Source of the DNA: Planctomycetota bacterium
GTDB lineage: Bacteria > Planctomycetota > Planctomycetia > Isosphaerales > Isosphaeraceae
Length of the DNA stretch: 64,000 nucleotides
Assembly: GCA_028291545.1 (NCBI GenBank)
Contig: JAQGHR010000149.1
Coordinates: forward strand, 1 to 64,000
Direction of reading: 5' to 3'
Positions 26,932-35,447 of the stretch are shown one piece after another. Each line of letters starts with the position of its first letter. Position 1 is the first letter of the stretch. The position numbers were made by a program, and so were the translations under genes. The notes below the pieces were generated by a model. That model had not been told where the DNA came from and did not search any database. It saw only the letters and a program-made list of their open reading frames with translations.

Positions 26932-28443
26932 ATGATCCCGGTTCTGGTCGCGGTCGGCGTGCTCGCTCTGGCCTGGCTCGGTCGTCGGATGGCGAGGGGC
27001 AGGGGTCGGAGCGTGCGCATCACGTCGGCGACCCTGCTGGCGGGTGCGGGCCTGATCGTCGCCCTGGTGGTCTCGGCGGGCCTGGCCGCGCCGTTCAGCC
27101 CGTGGGACACCGTCCGGATCGCCCCCGCGATGGCCTTGCTCAAGGGCCATCCGCTCTATGCGGGCACCGGATCGGGCGCGGTGCTGAGCACGATGTACGG
27201 GCCGATCGCGACCCTCGCCTTCGTGCCGGCGGCGATGGTCGGCGATCCCGCCCTCGCGGCCGTCCTCGGGCGATGGCTGGCGTTCTTGTTCACATTCGCA
27301 CCACTCGTCGCATGCTGCCGGCTCTCGGCCCCCGCGCCGGGGCGATCCTGGCGGATGACGGTGCTGGTGGTCGGGACCTTCGGCCTGCTCGTCGCGCCCT
27401 CGTTGCGGTATTCCACCACGTTTCTCCATGCGGATGCCCCCGCGCTCGGCTTGCTGGGCCTGGCTTGCTTGCTGGCGGCGCGACCGGGGGGACCGGGTCT
27501 CGGGGCGGCGATCGCCTGCGCACTGGCGATCCTCACCAAGCAGACCATGGCTACCCTGCCCCCGGCGCTGATCGTGGCGGGATGGCTCGTGGCAGGGCGC
27601 GCGGCGGCCCTCCGATTCGCGGCCGTCCTGTGCCTCACGGGGGCTGCATTCGTGGCCACGACATGGTGGCTCGTGGACAGGGACGACCTGCTCTTGAACC
27701 TCGTGAAGATCCCCGGAGGTGTACCATGGCGAGGACAGGCTCCCGGGAATCTCGCCGCGACCGTCGCCGAGATGCTCGTTCATGGCCTGCCGTTCCTGGC
27801 CGCCCTGGGCGTGTTCGGGTCGTGTCGAACGGACGACGAATCGGCCCGGCGCGCGAAGGTCTTCGCAATCGCCGCTCTGGCTCTCGCCCCGATGGCCGTG
27901 CTCGGACGGGTGAAACAGGCCGGTGATGTGAACAGCTTCAGCCCGGCGCTGTATCCCCTGCTCCTCGCCGTGGCAAGTCGCGCGGCCGCCGTCGGGCCAC
28001 CTCTCGCGATCCGTCGCGGCACCGTGGCGGCGATGGCCGTGCTGATCGTGTTCGGTTCCATGCGGCTGGCGGAAGAGATTCGGCTGTTGACGAAGGAGCG
28101 AGCGTTTGACACCGAATCCGCGTTCCTCAAGGCGCACCCCGGCGAGGTGTATTTTCCGTGGAACCCCGCCGCCCATGTGGCCGTCGAGGGTCGGCCGACG
28201 CACCACCTGTTCTCGGCCTGGGAACGCGGCGAGGCCGGGTTCCCGGTGCGGGAGGCCCATCTGCGATCGGGCCTGCCTCGCGGGTGTCGCTACGTCGCGT
28301 TCCCGCTCAAGAGGCTGGGCCCGATGGTCGGGTTCGGCTCGTGCGTGCAGATGCTGGAGCGGTACGACCTGCTCGCCAAACCGGCCACGCCGGTCCGGCT
28401 CGCGGGGCTGCCGGATTACGAATGCTACGCGTTGACGCGGTGA
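26932..28443 (+). CDS. Polytopic membrane protein, GT-C glycosyltransferase-like
   Basis: A 503-residue protein with about ten predicted hydrophobic helices. The early loop 'WDTVRIAPAMALLKGHPLYA' with 'MYGPIATLAFVPA' resembles the first extracytoplasmic loop of polyprenyl-phosphate-dependent mannosyltransferase (GT-C) proteins, where a short acidic motif is catalytic. Here the acidic position is less clear, so activity is uncertain. The C-terminal 150 residues are soluble-looking ('GEVYFPWNPAAHVAVEGRPT'), which fits a periplasmic domain. CACGGAGG precedes the ATG. The stop codon overlaps the next gene, another large membrane protein, so the two are probably translationally coupled and work together on the envelope. 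Confidence 0.7.
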   Translation: MIPVLVAVGVLALAWLGRRMARGRGRSVRITSATLLAGAGLIVALVVSAGLAAPFSPWDTVRIAPAMALLKGHPLYAGTGSGAVLSTMYGPIATLAFVPAAMVGDPALAAVLGRWLAFLFTFAPLVACCRLSAPAPGRSWRMTVLVVGTFGLLVAPSLRYSTTFLHADAPALGLLGLACLLAARPGGPGLGAAIACALAILTKQTMATLPPALIVAGWLVAGRAAALRFAAVLCLTGAAFVATTWWLVDRDDLLLNLVKIPGGVPWRGQAPGNLAATVAEMLVHGLPFLAALGVFGSCRTDDESARRAKVFAIAALALAPMAVLGRVKQAGDVNSFSPALYPLLLAVASRAAAVGPPLAIRRGTVAAMAVLIVFGSMRLAEEIRLLTKERAFDTESAFLKAHPGEVYFPWNPAAHVAVEGRPTHHLFSAWERGEAGFPVREAHLRSGLPRGCRYVAFPLKRLGPMVGFGSCVQMLERYDLLAKPATPVRLAGLPDYECYALTR

Positions 28444-30680
28444 ATCCGAGCGATCGGGGCGAGCGTATCGGTGCCGTGGCAGCGTGCGCGGCGGCTCTCG
28501 CGCTATTCCTCCCCTTCGTGTGGCCGCTCGCGTCCGGGCGGGTCTTTCAAGGCGACGACCTGGGCCGGTTCCACCTGCCGACACGCCATTTCTACGCGCA
28601 ATGCCTCGCGAACGGCGACGACTACCGCTGGCATCCCGGCCTGTTCTGCGGCGTGTATCTCCACGGAGAAGGCCAGGCGGGCATGGATCATCCCCTGCAC
28701 CGCCTGCTATTCGCGACCCTGCCGCTGGCCGCCGCATTTCAGATCGAGCTCGCGATCGGCTATCCGCTGATGTTTGCCGGCATGGGGCTGTGGCTGCGAC
28801 GCCTGGGGCTGAGGAGCGATGCCTCGTTCTTCGGGGCGATGGTATTCACGTTCTCGGCATTCATGTTCCTACGATACGTTCACATGAACGCGATCGAGGT
28901 AACCGCGCATCTGCCCTGGTTGCTGCTCGGGATCGAGATCCTTGCTCGACCCCGATCCGATCGCGAGGCCGCCTGGGCCGGATGCGGGATCGCGATCCTG
29001 ACGGCCTCGCAGGGGTTGCTGGGATATCCGCAGTACCTCGGTTTCTGCGTCGTCGTTGAAGTCCTGTACGCCACGCTCCGGTTTCGATGGTCCGCCGGAA
29101 CCTGGCTCCGCTGGGCGATCGCCAAGGGGCTTGGCCTGCTCGCGGCCGGGGCGCAGATCCTGCCGCACGCCGATGCGCTGGCCGGGTCGATGAGGGCGAC
29201 GCCAACGCGTGCGTTCCTGGGGATGAATTCTCTCCAACCGATGAACCTCGCGCGGATCGTCGTGCCGTTCGCGTTCCGACAGGGCCATTACCGGGCCGAC
29301 GCGGTGGCAGCATGGCCGTTTCACGAGAACGTCGCGTACCTGGGCGCCGTCGTCCCCGCCTCGCTCGCGTGGCTCTGGATTCGTCGCCGGGACCTGGGGC
29401 GATGGCGGCCCATGACGATCGGGGCGGCCGGGTTGCTCGCTGCGTCGCTCGCTCTGGCGATGGGGAGCTACAGCCCCCTGTTCCGCTTCTATGCGGCGAT
29501 TCCCGCCGCTCGCATCGTGCGCGCGCCGTCGAGGTATGTGGTCGTCGCGCAGATGGCGGCGGCCGTCCTCTGCGCCGTGGCGTTCGCCGACCTCGCGAAC
29601 ATGGCCTCGCGACGGATTCGCCTGCCTCGTCGCTCGCTGCGGCCGCTGCTCGCCCCGATCGCGGCGAGCGTCGCCGTCGGGGCTGCACTTCTGCTCGCCC
29701 GCGACCTTCGGCCGGCGGGGTTCCGCGCGGATCAGATCGGGGTGGCTCGTGACATGGCGGCATCCGCAATCTGGCTGGCGCTGCCTTGTCTGGTCATGGC
29801 CCTGTCGGCCCGAGGCTGGCGGGCCGCGCCCTTGGCCCTGATCCTCCTGGCCGCGGCCGATTCCGCCGTGGTGGCCGTCGCCCCGATCCTCCGCCATGAA
29901 CGAACCGTCGACCCGGCCGATCCCGCGATCACGGGGCCGGCCGCACCCTCGTCGTCGCGTGTGATCTCGCGAGTGAATGAGGCCGCGATCGGCGGCACGC
30001 GTCTCGTGGAAGGGTACGTGGCTATGACCCCCCGGCGGCATCTGGATTACACGAAGCCTCGGGTCCTCCAGGTCGCGAGTGCGGGCTGGGATCGCGCGGA
30101 CGGTGGCGCGTGGAGGGCGTTATCCCTCGCTCCCCTGCCTCGCGCACGGCTAGTCGCTCACGCAGCGGTCAGCCGCGATCCCGGATCCGACCTGGAGCGG
30201 ATTGATGTCGGGACGACCGCGCTGGTGGACGCGCCGCTCGATCTGCCAGCCGGACCGGCGGGCGAGGCGACGATCGTGCGAGATCGGCCGGGTGACCTCG
30301 TGATTCAGACCAAAGCGGGCGCGCGCAGATTGCTCGCGGTTTCGGAATCGTTCCATCCCGGCTGGGGCGTCGAGATCGACGGCCAGCCGGCAATTCCTCT
30401 GCGAGTGAACGGGGACTTTCTGGGCTGCGTGATCGAGGCCGGCCGGCATGACGTCAGGTTGCGATTCGACCCGTCGAGCAGCCGTGTCGGTCGCCGTCTC
30501 ACGATGATCGGGCTGGCCGCGATCGGGCTCCAGCTCATTGGGGGGCTCTGGCGTTCGAGGCGGCCAGCACGGGAGCACGAACGGTCCGGGCGTTGGGGGT
30601 CCTTGACTTCGGGGCGCCGTTGCGATGAGATAAGGCCGTTCCCCCCGGATCGCGGTGATGAACGACAGGGTTCCACGTGA
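28422..30680 (+). CDS. YfhO-like large membrane protein
   Basis: A 752-residue polytopic membrane protein. The N-terminal loop 'GRVFQGDDLGRFHLPTRHFY' and the C-terminal soluble segment 'SFHPGWGVEIDGQPAIPLRV' with 'IEAGRHDVRLRFDPS' are characteristic of the YfhO family, which is linked to lipid-linked sugar transfer onto teichoic acids or glycolipids in other bacteria. I place the start at the ATG at 28422, overlapping the preceding gene by 22 bases. A GTG at 28440 that overlaps the upstream TGA is an equally good coupled start. The ORF-track start at 28158 is antecedent readthrough. The stop codon TGA lies inside a parS-like sequence (30670-30683). Confidence 0.75.
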   Translation: MLRVDAVNPSDRGERIGAVAACAAALALFLPFVWPLASGRVFQGDDLGRFHLPTRHFYAQCLANGDDYRWHPGLFCGVYLHGEGQAGMDHPLHRLLFATLPLAAAFQIELAIGYPLMFAGMGLWLRRLGLRSDASFFGAMVFTFSAFMFLRYVHMNAIEVTAHLPWLLLGIEILARPRSDREAAWAGCGIAILTASQGLLGYPQYLGFCVVVEVLYATLRFRWSAGTWLRWAIAKGLGLLAAGAQILPHADALAGSMRATPTRAFLGMNSLQPMNLARIVVPFAFRQGHYRADAVAAWPFHENVAYLGAVVPASLAWLWIRRRDLGRWRPMTIGAAGLLAASLALAMGSYSPLFRFYAAIPAARIVRAPSRYVVVAQMAAAVLCAVAFADLANMASRRIRLPRRSLRPLLAPIAASVAVGAALLLARDLRPAGFRADQIGVARDMAASAIWLALPCLVMALSARGWRAAPLALILLAAADSAVVAVAPILRHERTVDPADPAITGPAAPSSSRVISRVNEAAIGGTRLVEGYVAMTPRRHLDYTKPRVLQVASAGWDRADGGAWRALSLAPLPRARLVAHAAVSRDPGSDLERIDVGTTALVDAPLDLPAGPAGEATIVRDRPGDLVIQTKAGARRLLAVSESFHPGWGVEIDGQPAIPLRVNGDFLGCVIEAGRHDVRLRFDPSSSRVGRRLTMIGLAAIGLQLIGGLWRSRRPAREHERSGRWGSLTSGRRCDEIRPFPPDRGDERQGST

Positions 30681-30683
30681 AAC
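30670..30683 (+). other. parS-like ParB-binding site 1
   Basis: GTTCCACGTGAAAC differs from the classical parS core GTTTCACGTGAAAC by one base. It overlaps the 3' end of the YfhO-like gene and contains that gene's TGA stop. The identical 14-mer in the same orientation occurs at 35394 and 41466, on both sides of parAB. Confidence 0.85.
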
Positions 30684-30755
30684 GTCTCGACATGAGGGTG
30701 CGTCGGAATCCTGATCCGTCGTGAGGTCCGGTGGAGACTCAGGCCAGGCGGTGTC

Positions 30756-31499
30756 ATGGAACGCGACGACGACCTTGAGATCACTCCGATGGCCGGCGAT
30801 CGGCTGACCACGCTCGACACGGAGTGGACGACGATCCGCGCCGCGCACACGCTGGGTCCCGCCGGCAAGGCGGCGATGGGCGCGATGATCAGCCGCTATC
30901 ACGACGCGGTCGAGCGCTACCTGAGACTCAAGCTCCGCGACCGCAACCTGGCGGACGAGGTGATCCAGGAATTCTGGACGAAGTTGCTCGAGCACAAGCT
31001 CGCTGGCGCGGACAACAGCAAGGGGCGGTTCCGCGACTATCTTCGGACCGTCCTTCACCGCCTGATCGTGGACCACTTCCGGGGCCGGAAGATTCAATCG
31101 CTCCCGCCCGGCGACCTGATGGACCCGGCCGTGCCGGACGTGGAATATGACCGCGTCTGGCGCGAGGCGATGATCCGCCGGGTCTGGTCCAGGTTGGAGA
31201 CGTACGAGGCCAGCACCCCCAAGAATCGTTACGCCAGCGTCCTCCACCTCCGCGTCGGCGACCCCGACGCACCGATCGACGAGCTGGCGGAGAGCCTGGG
31301 CAAGCAGGTCGGCTCGAAAGTCACCGCCGAGGCGTTTCGCAAGACGCTCCAGCGCGCCCGCGGAAAATTCCTCGAACTCTTGATCGAGGAACTCCGCGTC
31401 ACAATCCACCCCGCCACGCCCGAGGATATCGAGTCGGAAATCTACGATCTCGGACTCGGCAATCTCTACCGGCGCTACTCGGCCGAGATCGCGGATTGA
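30756..31499 (+). CDS. RNA polymerase ECF-like sigma factor
   Basis: A 247-residue sigma-70-family protein. 'MISRYHDAVERYLRLKLRD' and 'LADEVIQEFWTKLLEHKL' form region 2 (core binding and -10 recognition). 'GRFRDYLRTVLHRLIVDHFR' follows, in line with ECF sigma factors of the type common in planctomycetes. The C-terminal part (about 140-247) contains 'AFRKTLQRARGKFLELLIEEL', which stands where region 4 would be, but the HTH is not typical. No anti-sigma factor is adjacent, and the protein is longer than typical ECFs (about 180-200). The ATG at 30756 is preceded by a weak purine stretch. It lies between parS site 1 and csrA. Confidence 0.82.
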   Translation: MERDDDLEITPMAGDRLTTLDTEWTTIRAAHTLGPAGKAAMGAMISRYHDAVERYLRLKLRDRNLADEVIQEFWTKLLEHKLAGADNSKGRFRDYLRTVLHRLIVDHFRGRKIQSLPPGDLMDPAVPDVEYDRVWREAMIRRVWSRLETYEASTPKNRYASVLHLRVGDPDAPIDELAESLGKQVGSKVTAEAFRKTLQRARGKFLELLIEELRVTIHPATPEDIESEIYDLGLGNLYRRYSAEIAD

Positions 31500-31635
31500 C
31501 TCGGGCCGGAGGCGCCGTCCAAGGCGCGAACCGGATCGATACGCCGGCTCGGCGCCGGGCTGATCCACATCTCAAGACCCCGGCAATCCCGAAATTTGGG
31601 TCATCTCATTTTATCGGGAAATTTCCCGCAACCAC

Positions 31636-31666
31636 TTGACCCCTCACGGTTGTCGGGGAATGATAG
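31636..31666 (+). promoter_or_regulatory. Candidate promoter upstream of csrA
   Basis: TTGACC (31636-31641) and a TGATAG-like -10 (31661-31666, spacer about 19) lie in an AT-richer patch some 115 bases before the csrA ATG. Spacing is longer than ideal, so this is only a candidate. Confidence 0.35.
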
Positions 31667-31780
31667 TCTTGGTTAACCGGGGCAAGGGCGCAGGCCTGGA
31701 CCGAACGGGCGATGAACGTTAGGACACGTCCGACCGGGCGGGAAGGTCTGCGAGGCTTCCGGTTCCAGAGGGGAACGTCG

Positions 31781-31999
31781 ATGCTGGTTCTCTCGCGCAA
31801 GAAGAACGAAAGCATCATCATCAACGATCACATCACGGTGACCGTGGTGGAGATCCGGGGCGATAAGGTCCGTCTGGGGATCGACGCTCCCAAAGATGTT
31901 ACGGTGCATCGCCGCGAGGTGTACGAGGCGATCCAAAACCAGTCGAAACTGCATGAGGAGAGCATCCCGTCGGCTTCGCCGGAGCCGGGGCTGAGTTGA
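31781..31999 (+). CDS. csrA: Carbon storage regulator CsrA
   Basis: A 72-residue RNA-binding global regulator. The sequence 'MLVLSRKKNESIIINDHITV' and 'VRLGIDAPKDVTVHRREVYE' is the canonical CsrA/RsmA core, with Leu4 and the Arg of 'VHRREV' at the RNA-contact positions. CsrA dimers bind GGA motifs in mRNA leaders and change translation or stability; in flagellated bacteria it links to FliW, which is not seen here. The ORF-track frame starts upstream, but the ATG at 31781 with GAGGGGA before it begins the conserved protein. About 20 residues of polar tail follow the conserved core. Confidence 0.96.
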   Translation: MLVLSRKKNESIIINDHITVTVVEIRGDKVRLGIDAPKDVTVHRREVYEAIQNQSKLHEESIPSASPEPGLS

Positions 32000-32065
32000 G
32001 CGTTGCTGGCGTGCGGTCCTGAGTGGTCCTGCCTGAGATTGCTCCCGCCGGCCCGGCCGCGGCCG

Positions 32066-32629
32066 TTACCCCTTGGCGGCGCGTGATTTCACCAGCTTCA
32101 CAAACTCCCGCATCCAGGGCCCGTTATCCGGCCAGCCCCGCACGGTCACGAGCGTCCCGTCGACCACCACGTCGCGGTTGACGAACTCGGCCCCGGCCGC
32201 GCGCATCTCCGGCTCCAGTTCCGGGAACGCCGTCAGCGTCTTGCCCCTGGCTCCGCCGGCCGCGATCACGAGCAGCTGCCCGTGGCAATTCGCCGCAATC
32301 GGCTTCCCGCTCTCGACGAAATGGCGAACGATCTCCACGGCCTTTGGGCGATTGCGGAGATATTCCGGTGCGCGCCCGCCGGGCAAGACCAGCCCGTCGT
32401 AGGACGCGGCATCGACCTCGTCCAGCCCAAGGTCGGCATGGACGAGGTAGCCGGGCTTCTCCGTGTAGGCGTCCGAAGTCGGGTCGAAATCGTGAACGAC
32501 CGACAGGAACGTCTTCCTGGTCGTCGTCGCGATATCGACCGTCCAGCCCTCTTCTTCCAGCCGGTACTTGGCGTAGAAGATCTCCTGGGCCTCGCCCGCA
32601 TCGCCGGTCAGGATCAGGAAGCGGAGCAT
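32066..32629 (-). CDS. DJ-1/PfpI family protein
   Basis: A 187-residue class I glutamine-amidotransferase-like protein. 'DGLVLPGGRAPEYLRNRP' and the nucleophile elbow 'PIAANCHGQLLVIAAGG' (candidate catalytic Cys followed by His) are typical of the PfpI/YhbO protease-chaperone-deglycase group. I start it at the ATG at 32629, which has GAGGAGGG upstream and opens directly with 'MLRFLILTGDAGEAQE'; the ORF-track start is 17 codons longer. Whether it acts as a protease, glyoxalase III-like enzyme or stress protein cannot be decided from sequence. It faces csrA tail-to-tail. Confidence 0.88.
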   Translation of the reverse strand: MLRFLILTGDAGEAQEIFYAKYRLEEEGWTVDIATTTRKTFLSVVHDFDPTSDAYTEKPGYLVHADLGLDEVDAASYDGLVLPGGRAPEYLRNRPKAVEIVRHFVESGKPIAANCHGQLLVIAAGGARGKTLTAFPELEPEMRAAGAEFVNRDVVVDGTLVTVRGWPDNGPWMREFVKLVKSRAAKG

Positions 32630-32715
32630 GACGGTCGGCCCTCCTCGGCGCTTTTCCCGGTTGAGCGACGAGGCTATCAATCCGCCCCGACCGAATCAAG
32701 CCCTCGATCACGAAG

Positions 32716-32872
32716 ATTGAAGAGGTTTCACGCAGAGGCGGGGAGACGCGGAGAAGAGGAAGCACGGGTTTCGAGACGGGACGGCAGGGGCTCAGCACGT
32801 CCAGGTCTGTCGCTGGCCACCCTGCCTTCCTCTCCTCCGCAGTCTCCCCGCCTCTGCGTGAAACTCTTCGAT
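32716..32872. repeat. Palindromic element, family A copy 2
   Basis: Arms 32716-32753 and 32835-32872 are near-exact inverted copies, differing only at a few positions. They carry the same TTTCACGCAGAGGCGGGGAG core as the 37-bp arms at 20037-20211. About 80 bases of unrelated sequence lie between them. It fills the gap between the DJ-1/PfpI gene start and tRNA-Glu. Confidence 0.88.
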
Positions 32873-32950
32873 TTGCATCCTCCCTCCTCACGCTCGCTTG
32901 ACCCCCGACCATGTCTCCGCGTACATTAGGGCGGTCGCACACGCGACTGC

Positions 32951-33025
32951 GGCCCCGTCGTCTAGCCTGGTCTAGGACACGTGCCTTTCACGCACGCAAC
33001 ACGGGTTCAAATCCCGTCGGGGTCA
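32951..33025 (+). tRNA. tRNA-Glu (anticodon TTC)
   Basis: A 75-nt cloverleaf. The acceptor GGCCCCG pairs with CGGGGTC (one G-T pair). The anticodon stem CGTGC/GCACG encloses the loop CTTTCAC (anticodon TTC). The T-arm is CGGG-TTCAAAT-CCCG and the discriminator is A. CCA is not encoded. Its last three bases are also the complement of the stop codon of the convergent SDF transporter gene. Confidence 0.97.
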
Positions 33026-34303
33026 TGAAGCGACAAGTTCCGGGTCGGGGATGTCTTCGTCGTCCTCGACCGACCGGAACCGATCGAGAAGTACGGCGAC
33101 CACCATATCGCTGGTGACGTTGGTCACGGCCCGACAGCGACCGAGCAGCCAGTCCACGGTCAGGAGCACCGGCAGGATGGTGACCGGCAGCTTGACGGTG
33201 GCGAGCACGATCGTCAGCGAGATGAAGCCCGCGTCGGGAACGCCCGAGATGCCGATCCCCGCGATCATGCACGCCGCCGCCGCGACAAGTTGCTCCGAGA
33301 GCGACAGGTTCATCCCGTAGGCCTGGGCCACGAAGAGCACGGCCATGGCCTCGTAGAGCAGGATTCCATCGTTGTTCAGATTCGTGCCGACGCAGGCCGC
33401 CAGCCGCGCCGATTGGGGCGAGACCTTCAACCTGGCCAGGCACTTGAGCGTGACGGGCAGCGTCGCCATGCTGCTGGCCGCGCCCATTGCGTAGACGACT
33501 GCATCCTTCGCGCCCGACCAGAACGTCCGTAACGGCATCCGCGCGACGAGGACGATCCACAGTTGATAGACCACCAGGACCTGGATCGCCAACCCCAGCA
33601 CCGCCACGCCGACGTAGGCCGCCAGGCCCCGGATCACGCCGAATCCGTACGTCCCGATGGAGGTGGCGACGGCCGCGAACACGGCCAGCGGGATCAGGAC
33701 GATGACCCACCCCAGCATGACCTCGACGGCGCGGAACGCGGTGATGATGAAGCTCTCGACCGCCTCATAGTCACGCTCGCCTCGCCTCTGCTGTTCGGTC
33801 TTGACCCGCCTCAATGCCGCGCCGCCGAGCACCGCCAGGATGATGATGGTGATGATCGCATTGTCCACGAACGGGCGGACCACGTTCGTGGGCAGATACC
33901 CCACCAGCTCGCGGAGGAAGTCGATCTTCTGGGCATGATCCTGAAAGTCCTTCAGGGCCTTCGCATCGCCGGTGCGCGACATCGCGGAGAACCGATCTCC
34001 CGGCCGCAGGACGTTGGACAGTGTCAGCCCCACGACGATGGCGATCACCGCATTGATCAACGAAATCGCCACCATGATCGCCCCGCTCCGCGCCCGGACC
34101 CGTGTGCGCAGGAACGCGTCGAGGATCGCGAACAGGAGCAACGGCGCGGCCAGCGCCTTCACCATGTCGATGATCACCCGGCCGACGACGCCCAGCGGCG
34201 CGGCGTCCTTCCCGAGCCACAGGCCGACGATCGCCCCCAGGACCATCGCCAGCAGGATGCGGGCGACCAAGGGGATGCGGAGCGAGCGAGGGAGTTCGGA
34301 CAT
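33023..34303 (-). CDS. Dicarboxylate/amino acid:cation symporter (SDF family)
   Basis: A 426-residue sodium- or proton-coupled symporter of the DAACS/SDF family (GltP/DctA-like), with 8 or more TM helices. Family landmarks are the serine-rich re-entrant loop 'GAASSMATLPVTLKCLARL' and 'GTNLNNDGILLYEAMAVLF' in TM7, where Asn and Asp residues form substrate and cation contacts. Start chosen at the ATG at 34303 (protein begins 'MSELPRSLRIPLVARILLAM'); the ORF-track start adds 13 codons. It lies 43 bases downstream of the HDAC-like gene and is probably co-transcribed with it. Its stop codon overlaps the 3' end of tRNA-Glu by three bases on the opposite strand. Confidence 0.9.
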   Translation of the reverse strand: MSELPRSLRIPLVARILLAMVLGAIVGLWLGKDAAPLGVVGRVIIDMVKALAAPLLLFAILDAFLRTRVRARSGAIMVAISLINAVIAIVVGLTLSNVLRPGDRFSAMSRTGDAKALKDFQDHAQKIDFLRELVGYLPTNVVRPFVDNAIITIIILAVLGGAALRRVKTEQQRRGERDYEAVESFIITAFRAVEVMLGWVIVLIPLAVFAAVATSIGTYGFGVIRGLAAYVGVAVLGLAIQVLVVYQLWIVLVARMPLRTFWSGAKDAVVYAMGAASSMATLPVTLKCLARLKVSPQSARLAACVGTNLNNDGILLYEAMAVLFVAQAYGMNLSLSEQLVAAAACMIAGIGISGVPDAGFISLTIVLATVKLPVTILPVLLTVDWLLGRCRAVTNVTSDMVVAVLLDRFRSVEDDEDIPDPELVAS

Positions 34304-34346
34304 GGGGCGTCTCACGCTCCGCGGATTGAAGGAAGGCGACACCCTC

Positions 34347-35279
34347 TCAAGATCGCAGGGCTTCCAGATGCGCCGTCACGCACCCCACCAGCCGTGACAC
34401 GTTGTACCCGCCTTCCAGCACGCTCACAAGACGGCCGGAGGCGTGTGTCTGGGCGACGTCCAGCACGTCCTTCGTCATCGCCACGAAATCCTCCTCCTCC
34501 AGGCCGAGGCTCCCGACGGGGTCCTCGGCATGGGCGTCGAACCCGGCCGAGACGATCACCAGCTCGGGCTTCGTCCGGTCCGCCATGTCGTGAAGCGCCG
34601 ATCGGAACGCGGCGAGATACTCGGGCCGCGAGATGCCGAACGGCAAGGGGACGTTCCGCTTGGTCCCGAGCGCGGCACCAGCCCCCGTCTCGTCCTTCGC
34701 GCCCGAGCCGGGATAGAACGGGTAGCGGTGGATCGAGAGGAAGCCGACGCGAGGCTCCTCGTAGAAAATCTCCTGCGTGCCGTTGCCGTGATGCACGTCC
34801 CAATCGACGATCAGCACGCGATTCAACCGGAGCCGTTCGAGCGCGTCGGCGGCGGCGACGGCGACGGTCGCGAACAGGCAGAACCCCATCGGCTCGGCGG
34901 GACGCGCATGGTGGCCGGGAGGGCGGACCAGACACAGCGCGCGGCGGTTCGGCCCGTGGACGACGGCGTCCACGGCCTCGATCGCCGCGCCGGCCGCCAG
35001 ACGCGCGGCGGTCTCCGATCCGGGCGACATCCAGGTGTCGGCCTCGACGTGGGCGAGCGGCTGCGGCTTCGTCTGCCGGTAGGTTGCGAGCAGGGCCGGC
35101 GAATGGACCCGGAGTAGCTCGGCGTCCGTCGCGATCCGAACGGTGCCCGAGGGGCAGGCCGTATCGAGCCCCGTTCGCTTGAGGTGCCTCAGGATCGCGG
35201 CGAGCCGCTCGGGCTTCTCGGGATGCGATCGGGGCGGCTCGTGGTCGAGCATTCGCGGGTCGGTGAAGAGGGTGACCAT
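34347..35279 (-). CDS. Histone-deacetylase-family protein (AcuC/HDAC-like amidohydrolase)
   Basis: A 310-residue zinc-dependent deacetylase-fold protein. Metal and catalytic motifs appear in order: 'LVRPPGHHARP' (His-His charge relay), 'LIVDWDVHHGNGTQEIF' (Asp and His zinc ligands), 'LSIHRYPFYPG', 'IVSAGFDAHAEDP' (Asp zinc ligand) and 'VLEGGYNVSRL' (Tyr-containing loop). Bacterial members act on acetylated proteins, polyamines or acetoin-related substrates; the substrate here is unknown. The ATG at 35279 with AGGAG upstream begins the conserved 'TDPRMLDHEPPRSHPEKPERL' start; the ORF-track start adds 48 residues that read through a palindrome and a parS site. It is probably the first gene of an operon with the SDF transporter. 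Confidence 0.92.
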   Translation of the reverse strand: MVTLFTDPRMLDHEPPRSHPEKPERLAAILRHLKRTGLDTACPSGTVRIATDAELLRVHSPALLATYRQTKPQPLAHVEADTWMSPGSETAARLAAGAAIEAVDAVVHGPNRRALCLVRPPGHHARPAEPMGFCLFATVAVAAADALERLRLNRVLIVDWDVHHGNGTQEIFYEEPRVGFLSIHRYPFYPGSGAKDETGAGAALGTKRNVPLPFGISRPEYLAAFRSALHDMADRTKPELVIVSAGFDAHAEDPVGSLGLEEEDFVAMTKDVLDVAQTHASGRLVSVLEGGYNVSRLVGCVTAHLEALRS

Positions 35280-35293
35280 GAGGGGCGGCTCCT

Positions 35294-35378
35294 GGGTGGC
35301 GCTGGCAACCTGCCTGCCAGTGTCCCCGATTTTGGATCGAAATCGAAGCCACTGGCAGGCAAGCTGCCAGCGCCACCC
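35294..35378. repeat. Palindromic intergenic element (family D)
   Basis: Two 29-base arms (35294-35322 and 35350-35378) are inverted copies with two mismatches. They start GGGTGGCGCTGGCA and end TGCCAGCGCCACCC, with a 27-base centre. It lies between the divergent HDAC-like and GT39-like genes, 16 bases from parS site 2. Confidence 0.85.
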
Positions 35379-35393
35379 GACTCCCGGAACGAG

Positions 35394-35407
35394 GTTCCAC
35401 GTGAAAC
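35394..35407 (+). other. parS-like ParB-binding site 2
   Basis: GTTCCACGTGAAAC, identical to the sites at 30670 and 41466, lies in the divergent intergenic region 3.3 kb upstream of parA. It sits directly after palindrome family D and 40 bases before the GT39-like gene start. Confidence 0.88.
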
Positions 35408-35447
35408 CCCGTGAGATCGTCAAGCCGATCGGATAGACTCGTCCCCC

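Noticed and set aside
26923-28737. 604-codon open frame on the minus strand
   Set aside because: Antisense shadow of the GT-C-like membrane protein; extreme Arg/Gly/His composition and no motif.
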